A stretch of DNA of 18,214 nucleotides. Origin: Prevotella sp. UBA7764. Its GTDB lineage: Bacteria; Bacteroidota; Bacteroidia; Bacteroidales; Bacteroidaceae. Made by a program: the position numbers and the translations under genes. A model generated the notes under the pieces. That model made no database searches, was not told the origin of the DNA, and was given only the letters and a program-made list of their open reading frames with translations. Shown in pieces: positions 9,671 through 17,531 of the stretch. The number at the start of each line of letters is the position of its first letter. The first letter of the stretch is position 1. Location: positions 1 to 18,214 of the forward strand of contig DLDU01000033.1 in the NCBI GenBank assembly GCA_002481295.1. Reading direction: 5' to 3'.

Positions 9671-9754
9671 CACGAAGCAGCCTGCTGTTTGGAAATCATA
9701 TACTGACTTGAGAAGAGCAGGAAACTGCTTCTTTCCTACATACAACTTACTCCC

Positions 9755-11929
9755 ATGAATAAAGCAATAGCAATGGTGCTGGGTGCCATGCTTCTTGGTA
9801 CCCCAACAATGAAAGCACAGACGATGATTGAGAAAAACAACATCACGCTCGCCAGCGACCAGATGACGCCGGAAGCTCTTTGGGCTATGGGACGCATCGG
9901 ATCGTATGCTGTCTCTCCCGACGGCAAAACGCTGGTCTACCAGGTGAGCTACTATAGTGTCAAGGAAAACAAGAGCCACACGATGCTCTTCATGCAGCCG
10001 CTGAAAGCCGGCAAGAGGATTGCCAAGGCAACAGCCCTGACCAAGGACAGCAAAAGCGAGACAGACGCCGCATGGATTGAGGACGGCAAGAAGATAGCCT
10101 TCCTCCGCGACGGACAGCTGTGGAAGATGAATGCCGACGGTACCGACCGCGTGAAGATGACCGACAGCAAGATCGACATCGAGGGATTCCTTTTCTCGCC
10201 CGACGGCAGCAAGGTGATCCTCGTCAAGAGTATCCCTTATCACGGAAGCATCCAGAAGAATCCTGATGACCTGCCCAAGGCTACGGGCCGTCTCGTCACG
10301 GATCTGAACTACCGTCACTGGGATCACTACGTCGAGAGCATGCCGCATCCGTTCATAGCCAACGTCAGCGGTGACAAGGCTGACGACGGTGTTGACATCC
10401 TTGGGGGGCAGCCTTATGAGTGTCCGATGGCTCCTTTCGGCGGTATCGAGCAGTTGGCATGGAGCCCCGACTCCAAGCAGGTGGCCTACACTTGCCGCAA
10501 GAAAGAGGGCGTAGAATACGCCATCTCAACCGATGCCGACATCTATCTATATAATATAGGTACGCGCGCGACCCGCAACCTCTGCAAGCCGGAAGGATAC
10601 AAAGAACCGAAGATCGACCCGACAAAGACCATGCGCAACCAGGCCGTCAACCATCAGGCTGGTGACATGCAGGTGGGTTACGACGTCAACCCGAAGTTCT
10701 CTCCCGACGGCAAATACATTGCCTGGCAGAGTATGAAGAACGACGGCTATGAGAGCGACCGCAATCGTCTCTGTGTCATGGAACTTGCCACTGGCAAGAA
10801 AAGCTACGTCACGGAGAAGTTCGACTCCAATGTGGACGACTATATCTGGAACAGTGACAGCCGCACGCTGTACTTCCTTGGCTGCTGGCACGCCTGCGTG
10901 AACATCTATTCGACCGATCTCAACGGCAACGTCAAGCAGCTCACTGACGGCTGGCACGACTTCGGCTCACTGAAACTCCTGGCTCCTGGTAAGCTCATCG
11001 CTACGCGTCACTCCATGACAGACCCTGACGACATCTATCAGGTCAACATCAACAAGGCTGAGAAGAAGAGCGTTGCTGTCCGCCTCACCGCTGAGAACGA
11101 TCACATCCTCGACCAGCTTGCCAAACCGACCATCCAGCAGCGTTGGGTCAAGACGACCGATGGCAAGCAGGAACTCGTTTGGATTATCCTGCCGCCACAC
11201 TTCGACGCTACCAAGAAATATCCTACCCTGCTCTACTGCGAGGGCGGTCCTCAGAGTCCCGTCTCACAGTTCTGGAGCTATCGCTGGAACTTCTCCATCA
11301 TGGCCGCTCACGGCTATGTCGTCGTAGCACCTAACCGCCGTGGCCTTCCCGGCTTCGGTTCTGCGTGGAACGAGGAGATCAGCGGCGACTGGACAGGCCA
11401 GTGTATGAACGACTATCTCAGCGCTATCGACGATGCCACAGCCAACCTGCCCTATGTCGACAAAGACCGTTTGGGTTGTGTGGGTGCTTCTTTCGGCGGC
11501 TTCTCTGTTTACTATCTTGCCGGTCATCACGACAAGCGCTTCAAGTGTTTCATCGCTCACGACGGTGCTTTCAACCTGGAGTCGATGTATACCGACACAG
11601 AGGAAGACTGGTTCTCCAACTGGGAGTATGACGACGCTTACTGGAATAAGGACATGACAGCCAACGCCAAGCGCACCTACGAAAACAGTCCGCATAAGTT
11701 CGTCGACAAGTGGGACACACCGATTCTCTGCATCCATGGCGAGAAAGACTACCGCATCAATGCCAACCAGGGCATGGGCGCCTTCAACGCGGCACGTATG
11801 CGTGGCATCCCCGCAGAGCTACTCATCTTCCCTGACGAGAACCATTGGGTGCTCAAACCACAGAATGGTATCCTGTGGCAACGCACGTTCTTCAACTGGC
11901 TCGACCGCTGGTTGAAAGACAAGAAATAA
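9755..11929 (+). CDS. dpp5: Secreted S9 dipeptidyl peptidase, DPP5-like
   Basis: Prolyl-oligopeptidase-family serine peptidase expected to release dipeptides from peptide N-termini in the periplasm. 724 residues. The N-terminus (MNKAIAMVLGAMLLGTPTMKAQ) is a signal peptide with likely cleavage after KAQ. Residues about 38-450 form a beta-propeller with several S-P-D-G/S blade signatures (54-57, 148-151, 237-240, 316-319). The alpha/beta-hydrolase domain (about 460-724) has the nucleophile Ser579 in GASFGG, Asp665 in HGEKDYR and His697 in DENHW. It closely resembles Porphyromonas gingivalis DPP5 as I recall that sequence. This includes the HWD..VE..PHPFIAN segment and the C-terminal FFNWLDRWLK. 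A stretch around 281-303 appears to be an insertion relative to that protein. DPP5 prefers hydrophobic P1 residues, but specificity here is inference. It is followed by an MFS transporter after 92 bases. No clear promoter was recognised upstream. Confidence 0.93.
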   Translation: MNKAIAMVLGAMLLGTPTMKAQTMIEKNNITLASDQMTPEALWAMGRIGSYAVSPDGKTLVYQVSYYSVKENKSHTMLFMQPLKAGKRIAKATALTKDSKSETDAAWIEDGKKIAFLRDGQLWKMNADGTDRVKMTDSKIDIEGFLFSPDGSKVILVKSIPYHGSIQKNPDDLPKATGRLVTDLNYRHWDHYVESMPHPFIANVSGDKADDGVDILGGQPYECPMAPFGGIEQLAWSPDSKQVAYTCRKKEGVEYAISTDADIYLYNIGTRATRNLCKPEGYKEPKIDPTKTMRNQAVNHQAGDMQVGYDVNPKFSPDGKYIAWQSMKNDGYESDRNRLCVMELATGKKSYVTEKFDSNVDDYIWNSDSRTLYFLGCWHACVNIYSTDLNGNVKQLTDGWHDFGSLKLLAPGKLIATRHSMTDPDDIYQVNINKAEKKSVAVRLTAENDHILDQLAKPTIQQRWVKTTDGKQELVWIILPPHFDATKKYPTLLYCEGGPQSPVSQFWSYRWNFSIMAAHGYVVVAPNRRGLPGFGSAWNEEISGDWTGQCMNDYLSAIDDATANLPYVDKDRLGCVGASFGGFSVYYLAGHHDKRFKCFIAHDGAFNLESMYTDTEEDWFSNWEYDDAYWNKDMTANAKRTYENSPHKFVDKWDTPILCIHGEKDYRINANQGMGAFNAARMRGIPAELLIFPDENHWVLKPQNGILWQRTFFNWLDRWLKDKK

Positions 11930-11963
11930 ATCGCAATCATACAAAAGACATATAAAACGAGAT

Positions 11964-11994
11964 CCGTGAAAGAGGTGCCTTGCCTCTTTCACGG
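11964..11994 (+). repeat. 12-bp hairpin between peptidase and transporter genes
   Basis: Perfect 12-bp inverted repeat (CCGTGAAAGAGG at 11964-11975 and its complement at 11983-11994) with a 7-base loop. It begins 35 bases after the peptidase stop and ends 27 bases before the transporter ATG. It is followed on the plus strand by an A-run (AGAAAAAAAG), not a U-tract, so it is not a standard intrinsic terminator for this direction. It may be an intercistronic processing or stability element, or part of a leader. Confidence 0.6.
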
Positions 11995-12021
11995 CATCAG
12001 AAAAAAAGAGAGAATCCTATT

Positions 12022-13419
12022 ATGACAGAAAAACTTCAACGTATTCTCAGTGACAGCAAGGGTGCCCGTTGGACAGCCCTTTTCATTGTCGCGTTCACCA
12101 TGATGACCGGTTACTTCATCACCGACGTGATGTCGCCACTGGAAGTACTTCTTGACAAGCCCGTAGCAGCCGGTGGTCTGGGTTGGACCTCAGACGACTA
12201 TGGCTTCTTTGCAGGCAGTTACGGTCTCATTAACGTATTCCTGCTCATGCTGTTCTTTGGCGGCATCATCCTTGACAAGATGGGTATCCGCTTCACAGGA
12301 ATCATGGCTTGCGGTTTGATGGTGATTGGTGTGTTCATCAAATACTATGGTGTAACGGGCGACTTCGGCGACAGTCGTTTCACCCTGAGCTTTGTCAACT
12401 TCTCTCTGCCCATGTCTGCGGCAGTAGCCTCTCTGGGCTTTGCCATCTTCGGTGTGGGCTGCGAGATCTGCGGTATCACCGTGTCGAAGATCATCACGAA
12501 GTGGTTCACCGGTCACGAGCTTGCGCTCGCCATGGGCATTCAGGTAGCCCTCGCCCGATTGGGAACGGCGGGTGCCATGATGGGCGCACTACCCTTTGCC
12601 AAAGCTTTCGGCGGTAAGGTTGGTGCTCCGGTGCTCCTCGGCCTGGTGCTGTTGGTGATCGGCTTCCTGTCCTTCATCGTTTACACGGTCATGGACAAGA
12701 AGCTTGACAAGAGCGTAGAGGAAGCCAAAGGTGAAAAAGAGTTCGAGAAAGAGAAAGAAACACTCGATGAGGAGACTGACGACGACTTCCACTTCCGCGA
12801 TCTGAAATACATCTTCTCCAACCCAGGCTTCTGGTGCATCTGTCTCCTCTGCCTGCTGTTCTATAGCGGTGTCTTCCCCTTCTTGAAGTTCGCAACCAAA
12901 CTGATGATTGCCAACTATGGTGTTTCTGAGGATATGGCTGGTAGTATCCCGAGTCTGATTCCCTTCGGTACTCTCTTGCTTACACCGCTCTTCGGCTCAC
13001 TCTACGACCGTATTGGCAAGGGCGCAACGCTGATGCTCATCGGATCGGCCATGTTGGCTGCCGTGCATTTCATCTTTGCTATCCACATCCTGCCCTATGG
13101 TTGGTTTGCCGTGATCGTCATGATCATCTTGGGTGTCGCCTTCTCCCTGGTGCCATCTGCCATGTGGCCGAGCGTGCCAAAGATCATCCCGATGAAGCTT
13201 TTGGGCTCTGCCTATGCCATCATTTTCTATATTCAGAACATTGGACTGGCTCTCGTACCTATGTTCATCGGTAAGGTCAACGGTGCAGATCCGAGCTACA
13301 CCACGAGTATGAGCATCTTCTGCGGCTTCGGTGTGGCAGCTGTCGTCATCTCGCTCCTGCTGATCGCCGTGGACAAGAAGAAGCACTACGGACTACAGGA
13401 CGCCAACATCAAGAAATAA
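12022..13419 (+). CDS. MFS transporter, MFSD1-like
   Basis: 465-residue inner-membrane transporter with 12 likely membrane helices in two halves of six. The halves are split by a charged cytoplasmic loop at about 225-262, rich in Lys/Glu/Asp. The first half carries a motif-A-like loop at 80-90 (GGIILDKMGIR). The second half has the LVPSAMWPSVPKIIP...LGSAYAI..YIQNIGLALVP region (376-413), which reads like the MFSD1 branch of the superfamily, whose mammalian member is a lysosomal dipeptide exporter. Substrate assignment is therefore inference. The frame is open from a TTG at 11980, but that extension runs through the hairpin at 11964-11994, so the ATG at 12022 is used. It lies 92 bases behind the DPP5-like gene with no terminator-like U-tract between them, so co-transcription is plausible. 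Confidence 0.85.
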   Translation: MTEKLQRILSDSKGARWTALFIVAFTMMTGYFITDVMSPLEVLLDKPVAAGGLGWTSDDYGFFAGSYGLINVFLLMLFFGGIILDKMGIRFTGIMACGLMVIGVFIKYYGVTGDFGDSRFTLSFVNFSLPMSAAVASLGFAIFGVGCEICGITVSKIITKWFTGHELALAMGIQVALARLGTAGAMMGALPFAKAFGGKVGAPVLLGLVLLVIGFLSFIVYTVMDKKLDKSVEEAKGEKEFEKEKETLDEETDDDFHFRDLKYIFSNPGFWCICLLCLLFYSGVFPFLKFATKLMIANYGVSEDMAGSIPSLIPFGTLLLTPLFGSLYDRIGKGATLMLIGSAMLAAVHFIFAIHILPYGWFAVIVMIILGVAFSLVPSAMWPSVPKIIPMKLLGSAYAIIFYIQNIGLALVPMFIGKVNGADPSYTTSMSIFCGFGVAAVVISLLLIAVDKKKHYGLQDANIKK

Positions 13420-13465
13420 ACTTCGACCGCACTCTATAAAGAGTCGTAAGTCATTCTATTAGAAG

Positions 13466-13504
13466 CATGGGACTTGCTGTCATCTGCAGGTCTCATGTTT
13501 TTTT
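13466..13504 (+). terminator. Intrinsic terminator after the MFS gene
   Basis: A 12-bp stem (13466-13477 with 13486-13497, two G-U pairs, loop 8 bases) is followed directly by seven T residues and then ATTTTC. It is the most classical rho-independent terminator in the window and marks the end of the peptidase-transporter block. Confidence 0.88.
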
Positions 13505-13578
13505 ATTTTCCTTCTTTCTTCTATTCTACAACTTGTTTCCATAATTACCATTTATTATTCTAAAAGCACTACGAAACG

Positions 13579-13609
13579 TTTGCTACATAAAATATTTTTT
13601 GTAGCTTTG
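13579..13609 (+). promoter_or_regulatory. Promoter of the AAA/nuclease gene
   Basis: TTTG (13579-13582) and TAGCTTTG (13602-13609) are separated by 19 bases and match the Bacteroidetes -33 and -7 elements. The leader to the ATG at 13654 would be about 38 bases. The rest of the 13420-13653 gap holds only the upstream terminator and AT-rich sequence. Confidence 0.75.
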
Positions 13610-13653
13610 CAATGACGAGAATGTCTTGAGTCATCAACAAAGAGATTTAAACC

Positions 13654-15198
13654 ATGAAATATCCCATAGGAATACAGGACTTTGACAAGATTATCAACGA
13701 AGGATACACTTACGTTGATAAAACGGAACTCATTTACAAGTTAGTACATGAGGGAAGTTACTATTTCCTGAGCCGTCCCCGCCGGTTCGGAAAGTCTTTG
13801 CTGATGTCAACGCTTGAAGCCTACTTTAGCGGTAAGCGGGAGCTGTTTCATGGCTTAGCCATTGATAAGCTTAAGAAAGAATGGACGGTTTATCCTGTGC
13901 TGCACTTAGATTTAAACACAGGGAAATACGATACGAAAGACAGCCTTTTCCATGTTCTTGACGACTTCCTCTGCAAATTGGAGGCCACTTACGGAACCTT
14001 TCCTTCTGAGAAGGCGTTGGAGTTACGTTTCATGGGACTCATTGCGAGAATCTATGAAAAGACGGGCAAACCGGTAGTGATTCTCGTCGACGAATACGAT
14101 AAGCCTTTATTGCAGTCCATCAACAACAAGGAGTTGCAGGATGACTTTCGCGCTACTTTAAAGGCTTTCTACTCGGCGCTGAAGACGCAGGACAGATACA
14201 TCCGTTTCGCTCTTCTGACCGGAGTGACGAAGTTCGGAAAGGTCAGCGTGTTCTCAGACTTGAACAATCTGACCGACATCTCCATGGACGAGAGCTACGA
14301 CACGCTGTGCGGCATCACCGAAGAAGAGATGCACCGCTATTTCGAAGAGAGCATTCAGAAGCTCGCCGACCGCTACGACATCAGCTACGAGGAGGCTTGC
14401 GCACGACTGAAAAAACGCTACGACGGCTATCATTTCGTGGAATATGGCACGGGCGTCTACAATCCCTTCAGTCTTCTGAGTACCTTCCGCGCCAATAAAT
14501 TCGGCAGCTTTTGGTTTGAGACAGGCACGCCGACATTCCTCGTACAACTGTTGCAACGAGAGAACTTCTATCTTCCTGATCTCACGCAGCAACAGGTATC
14601 TGCGGACATGCTCAACTCCATCGATGCCATGGACCGCAATCCGATTCCAGTCATCTACCAAAGCGGCTACCTGACGATCAAGGATTACGACGAGGAGTTC
14701 AAGGTCTATACGCTCGGCTTTCCCAATGAAGAGGTGGAAGAGGGCTTCGCCAACTATCTCCTACCTTACTATGCTCATACCGGCAGCGAGGGAGCACCGA
14801 TGTATGTCCGCAACTTTGTGCTTGCTCTGCGCAACGGCAAGCCTGAAGAATTTATGAAGCGCATGCAGGTGCTCTTCGCCGACACGGACTACAAGATCGT
14901 AGGCAACGCTGAACTGTATTTCCAAAATGCGTTCTACATCGTCACGAAGTTACTTGGCTTCTACACCGAGGTGGAGCGCACGATTTCCGACGGTCGCATC
15001 GACATGATCGTGAAAACAAAGGACTATATCTACATCTTCGAGTTCAAATACGACCAAAGTGCGGACACCGCCTTACAGCAGATTGAGGACAAAGGCTACG
15101 CCAAGCCCTTTGCCACCGATGGCCGCAAGATCGTGAAGATCGGTGTCAACTTCTCACGGGAGCACCGCTGTATCGATGAGTGGAAGATCAAGGAATAG
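13654..15198 (+). CDS. AAA-ATPase-like / PD-(D/E)XK nuclease protein
   Basis: 514 residues combining an AAA-ATPase-like domain (PF09820 type) with a C-terminal PD-(D/E)XK nuclease-like domain (PF08011 type). The family is abundant and multicopy in Bacteroidales and its cellular role is not established. The N-terminus MKYPIGIQDFDKI...YVDKT is the family hallmark. The P-loop is a variant, RPRRFGKS (41-48). Walker B is VILVDEYDK (142-150). The LLTGVTKFGKVSVFSDLNNL segment (187-206) matches the family's sensor region. The nuclease core shows GRID (447-450) and FEFK (462-465), giving the acidic and lysine residues expected at the active site. It is expressed from its own promoter and followed after 54 bases by the patatin gene, possibly co-transcribed. 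Base composition shifts inside the gene (about 44% GC up to 14160, about 54% over the next 300 bases by hand count), which may indicate a mosaic origin. Confidence 0.92.
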   Translation: MKYPIGIQDFDKIINEGYTYVDKTELIYKLVHEGSYYFLSRPRRFGKSLLMSTLEAYFSGKRELFHGLAIDKLKKEWTVYPVLHLDLNTGKYDTKDSLFHVLDDFLCKLEATYGTFPSEKALELRFMGLIARIYEKTGKPVVILVDEYDKPLLQSINNKELQDDFRATLKAFYSALKTQDRYIRFALLTGVTKFGKVSVFSDLNNLTDISMDESYDTLCGITEEEMHRYFEESIQKLADRYDISYEEACARLKKRYDGYHFVEYGTGVYNPFSLLSTFRANKFGSFWFETGTPTFLVQLLQRENFYLPDLTQQQVSADMLNSIDAMDRNPIPVIYQSGYLTIKDYDEEFKVYTLGFPNEEVEEGFANYLLPYYAHTGSEGAPMYVRNFVLALRNGKPEEFMKRMQVLFADTDYKIVGNAELYFQNAFYIVTKLLGFYTEVERTISDGRIDMIVKTKDYIYIFEFKYDQSADTALQQIEDKGYAKPFATDGRKIVKIGVNFSREHRCIDEWKIKE

Positions 15199-15252
15199 AG
15201 TCAAACAAATGATTTGGGCACCATAAAGCCCCAAGAAGAAGCAACAGAAAGC

Positions 15253-16194
15253 ATGACAGAGAGTACAGAAAGCAGCAACCTGCTCAATTTATTCACAGAA
15301 GTGAAGGATACCGTCATCCGCCGCATACGTGGCAGAAAGAAGGATGTGGCACTTGTGCTCTCCAGTGGAGGGGCGCGAGGACTGGCTCATATCGGTGCCA
15401 TCGAAGAACTTCTTGACTGCGGATACCACATCCGCTCCATTGCCGGGACGTCGATGGGCGCGCTCGTTGCCGGCATGTATGCGACCGGCAACCTCGAGAC
15501 CTTCAGGGAATGGATGAAGAGTATAGACAAGCGGAAGATTAGGGAATTGACAGACTACTCCCCCAGCCTGGATCATCTGGTCAAAGGCAAGCGCATCATC
15601 AACGCACTCAAAACCATTGTTCCCGACACCGACATCGACACACTGCCCATTCCTTATGCCGCCATCTCCACAGACTGGGAAAGCGGCCATGAGGTGGTCT
15701 TCCGCCACGGCTCCCTCTATGAGGCCATCCGTGCAAGCATCTCTCTGCCTGCCTATTTCGAGCCCATGCATCTCGGCAACAAACTGCTCATCGACGGGGG
15801 CACCACCAATCCGCTGCCTCTCAACCGCGTGGAGCGACATAAAGGCGATTTGCTTGTCGCCGTCAACGTCTGCGGACATGACTATGAAGGGGAGTTGGAA
15901 CTGAAACGCACCGCCGAACGCCAGCGTATGGCGTCCTCACGTACGCTGCAACTGCTCAACCGTATCGTACCAAGAGGCTTGAAACTCGACTTCAACTACT
16001 TTACATTGTTGAACCGTACCGCCAGCATCATGATTCACCAAAACGCACAGCTCATGCTCAGACTTTGTCCGCCTGATATTCTCCTGGACATCCCCATGCG
16101 TAGGTTCAGCGGCTCCGACTATGACAAATCCGAGCGTCTCATCGCCATCGGACGTGCAAGGATGAAGAAGGTACTTGATGACTACGAGGAATAG
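15253..16194 (+). CDS. Patatin-like phospholipase (RssA/NTE type)
   Basis: 313 residues from the ATG at 15253. A TTG 13 codons earlier is also in frame, but its extension is unlike the family. Patatin domains are lipid acyl hydrolases with a Ser-Asp dyad. Here the oxyanion loop is SSGGARGLAHIG (37-48), the nucleophile is Ser67 in GTSMG, and the dyad Asp181 lies in LIDGGTTNP. The catalytic machinery is complete. There is no signal peptide or barrel domain, so it is a small cytoplasmic or membrane-associated form and unlike the larger patatin-barrel fusions. The physiological substrate is unknown. It sits 54 bases after the AAA/nuclease gene and 46 bases before the lipoprotein gene, with no terminator seen in either gap. 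Confidence 0.92.
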   Translation: MTESTESSNLLNLFTEVKDTVIRRIRGRKKDVALVLSSGGARGLAHIGAIEELLDCGYHIRSIAGTSMGALVAGMYATGNLETFREWMKSIDKRKIRELTDYSPSLDHLVKGKRIINALKTIVPDTDIDTLPIPYAAISTDWESGHEVVFRHGSLYEAIRASISLPAYFEPMHLGNKLLIDGGTTNPLPLNRVERHKGDLLVAVNVCGHDYEGELELKRTAERQRMASSRTLQLLNRIVPRGLKLDFNYFTLLNRTASIMIHQNAQLMLRLCPPDILLDIPMRRFSGSDYDKSERLIAIGRARMKKVLDDYEE

Positions 16195-16240
16195 CGAGTC
16201 TTAAACATAAAATACTAATCACTTTTCAACCATCAAAATC

Positions 16241-17023
16241 ATGAAAAAGAACATTATGTTAGTCATGGCCGTAGCTGCAATGCTGTTTGCCAGCTGTGGA
16301 GGAAGCAAGACAAAGTCTGCTGCCGAGGCTACAGACTCAACGGCAACAGCCGACAGCACGGAACAGATAGACACCACAGCTCTTGCTCCTGAGACCAAGT
16401 CCACACTCAACGCACTGACCGCTCAGGCCACAAGCGCCATTGAGAAGAAAGATCCCAAACAGGTGACCACAGCACTGGCAGACCTGGCTACCACCTATAA
16501 GACACTGGTCAACGCCGGCAAACTCGATGAAGCAAAAACTTACGGTGCCGCCATCAAGAAATTCGTCAAGGACAATGAGCAGACGCTGAAGAGCGTAGCC
16601 ACCAGCAACACCACCATCGCCGACCTGATCAACAACATCGAGAACCTGCCGACGACAGCAGCCACTACTGCTGACGAAGCCAAGAAGGCTGTCGCCCAAG
16701 ATGTCGTGAACCTCGCTTCTCCATACCTGCAGAAGGGCGCTGCCGCTGCTGCCACCGCTGAAGCTGCCGCCGCCGTGTTGAAGAATGCACCCGCCGCTGC
16801 CAAAGCCGCCATCGATGCCGCTCCCGCCACAGCCAAGGCTGCTGCTGAGCAGGCTGCCAACCAAGCCGTCAACAATGCCAAGACCGCAGCTGAGAACAAG
16901 GTCAACGAGGAGGCCAACAAAGCCGCTTCCAAAGCCAACGAGGCTGTGACCAAAGCACAGAACAAAGCCGCTGAGAAAGTCAACAAGGCTGCAGGAAAGG
17001 CACTGAAAGGACTGGGACTGTAA
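16241..17023 (+). CDS. Ala-rich helical lipoprotein with 11-residue repeats
   Basis: 260 residues, function not recognised. MKKNIMLVMAVAAMLFASC is a lipoprotein signal peptide with the lipid-attachment Cys19. Residues 20-50 are a Ser/Thr/Ala/Asp-rich tether. Residues about 50-135 form a helical, moderately charged region. From about 165 onward Ala dominates. Residues 200-254 form five consecutive 11-residue units, the last four being NNAKTAAENKV, NEEANKAASKA, NEAVTKAQNKA and AEKVNKAAGKA. Units with A-A at positions 6-7 and Lys near position 10 are reminiscent of LEA-type or hendecad coiled-coil helices. The protein is presumably anchored in the outer or inner membrane with a long rod projecting into the periplasm or surface. 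No acidic surface-export signal of the Bacteroides type is obvious after the Cys. It could be a structural or stress-protection lipoprotein; no enzyme motif is seen. Confidence 0.85.
   Translation: MKKNIMLVMAVAAMLFASCGGSKTKSAAEATDSTATADSTEQIDTTALAPETKSTLNALTAQATSAIEKKDPKQVTTALADLATTYKTLVNAGKLDEAKTYGAAIKKFVKDNEQTLKSVATSNTTIADLINNIENLPTTAATTADEAKKAVAQDVVNLASPYLQKGAAAAATAEAAAAVLKNAPAAAKAAIDAAPATAKAAAEQAANQAVNNAKTAAENKVNEEANKAASKANEAVTKAQNKAAEKVNKAAGKALKGLGL
16838..17002 (+). repeat. Coding hendecad repeat array
   Basis: This stretch encodes residues 200-254 of the Ala-rich lipoprotein: five in-register 11-residue units (33 bases each). The DNA is only loosely repetitive (AAAGCCGCT- and AACAA-like words recur), so the period is kept mainly at protein level. 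That suggests selection on the helix and argues against recent DNA slippage. Confidence 0.6.
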
Positions 17024-17037
17024 ACATTGCTCTTGTT

Positions 17038-17050
17038 CTTTTGTCAAGAA
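17038..17050. repeat. 13-bp direct repeat, left copy
   Basis: CTTTTGTCAAGAA, identical to 17713-17725. It lies 15 bases after the lipoprotein stop. The two copies bracket the HTH remnant and the repeat block. Confidence 0.6.
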
Positions 17051-17071
17051 ACCAAGTACGCGACAGCTGTG

Positions 17072-17335
17072 ATGCGGAGTTGCTGCAACTTGGATACGGG
17101 GCGTACTGTCACTTATAAGGACAAGATGCTTTGTGCTTTTATCCGCATGGATCTTCTCTCGAAAGAGATTGCGCCACTGCTCAATATCTCCATACGTGGT
17201 GTGGAGATCAGTCGCTACCGGCTACGTAAGAAGATGGGCTTGACACCAATGTCAACCTCTCTTAGTTCTTGCATAAATTATAATGATTGCCCATCAATAT
17301 GGCTGTTCCGTACGGATGTCAGTTTTGTTGGATAA
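17072..17335 (+). pseudogene. Remnant of a LuxR-type HTH regulator (C-terminal end)
   Basis: The open frame (17027 by TTG, 17072 by ATG, stop 17333-17335) encodes a short recognisable piece at 17117-17242: KDKMLCAFIRMDLLSKEIAP, then LLNISIRGVEISRYRLRKKMGL. This matches the C-terminal helix-turn-helix end of the Bacteroidetes TPR/LuxR-like regulators, where phrases such as SKEIA.L.NIS.RGVE..RYRLRKK.GL recur. No sensor, TPR or membrane part precedes it, and the roughly 30 codons after the HTH look random and overlap the neighbouring repeat. The simplest reading is a 3' fragment of a deleted regulator gene. A functional small DNA-binding protein is possible but less likely, because no good start or ribosome-binding site is evident. 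Confidence 0.6.
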
Positions 17336-17501
17336 ACTGACAAAAAAGCGGGCCTGAGATTGCGTTCTTTTCGAGCAGGACGTACTTCGCCCGGATTTTT
17401 GCGAATTTAGAGTGGTTTTTCGTAATAGGTTGATAGTCAGTCTGATAAAGTGATATTGGCCTTTGGGCAGAAAAGAGAAAGGCACTTTGAGAAAAAATTC
17501 T
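17319..17501 (-). repeat. Possible interspersed repeat carrying a Met-less 60-codon frame
   Basis: On the minus strand one frame is open from just after a TAA (17504-17502) to a TGA (17321-17319). It encodes 60 residues with no Met, containing TDYQPITKNHSKFAKIRAKY and ending in CQFIQQN. I have an impression of having met closely similar conceptual peptides from intergenic regions of other Prevotella-group genomes, which would make this a dispersed DNA repeat and not a gene. That impression is unverified. The start overlaps the large palindrome at 17476-17531, and the end overlaps the tail of the HTH remnant. Confidence 0.4.
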
Positions 17502-17531
17502 TTAGAGAATTTCTCCTCAAAGTGCCTTTCT
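17476..17531. repeat. Long nested palindrome
   Basis: AGAAAGGCACTTTGAG (17476-17491) is the exact reverse complement of 17516-17531. The inner sequence also pairs: 17492-17501 (AAAAAATTCT) against 17506-17515 (AGAATTTCTC), with small bulges. The whole 56 bases can therefore fold into one long hairpin. It is followed by only a weak T-run. The structure resembles the tip of a small non-autonomous palindromic element or a bidirectional hairpin next to decayed genes. Confidence 0.7.

Noticed and set aside
16337..17047. Ser/Gly/Cys-rich frames antisense to the Ala-rich lipoprotein
   Set aside because: They result from the GC-rich alanine codons read in reverse. The lipoprotein has a clean signal peptide and lipobox.
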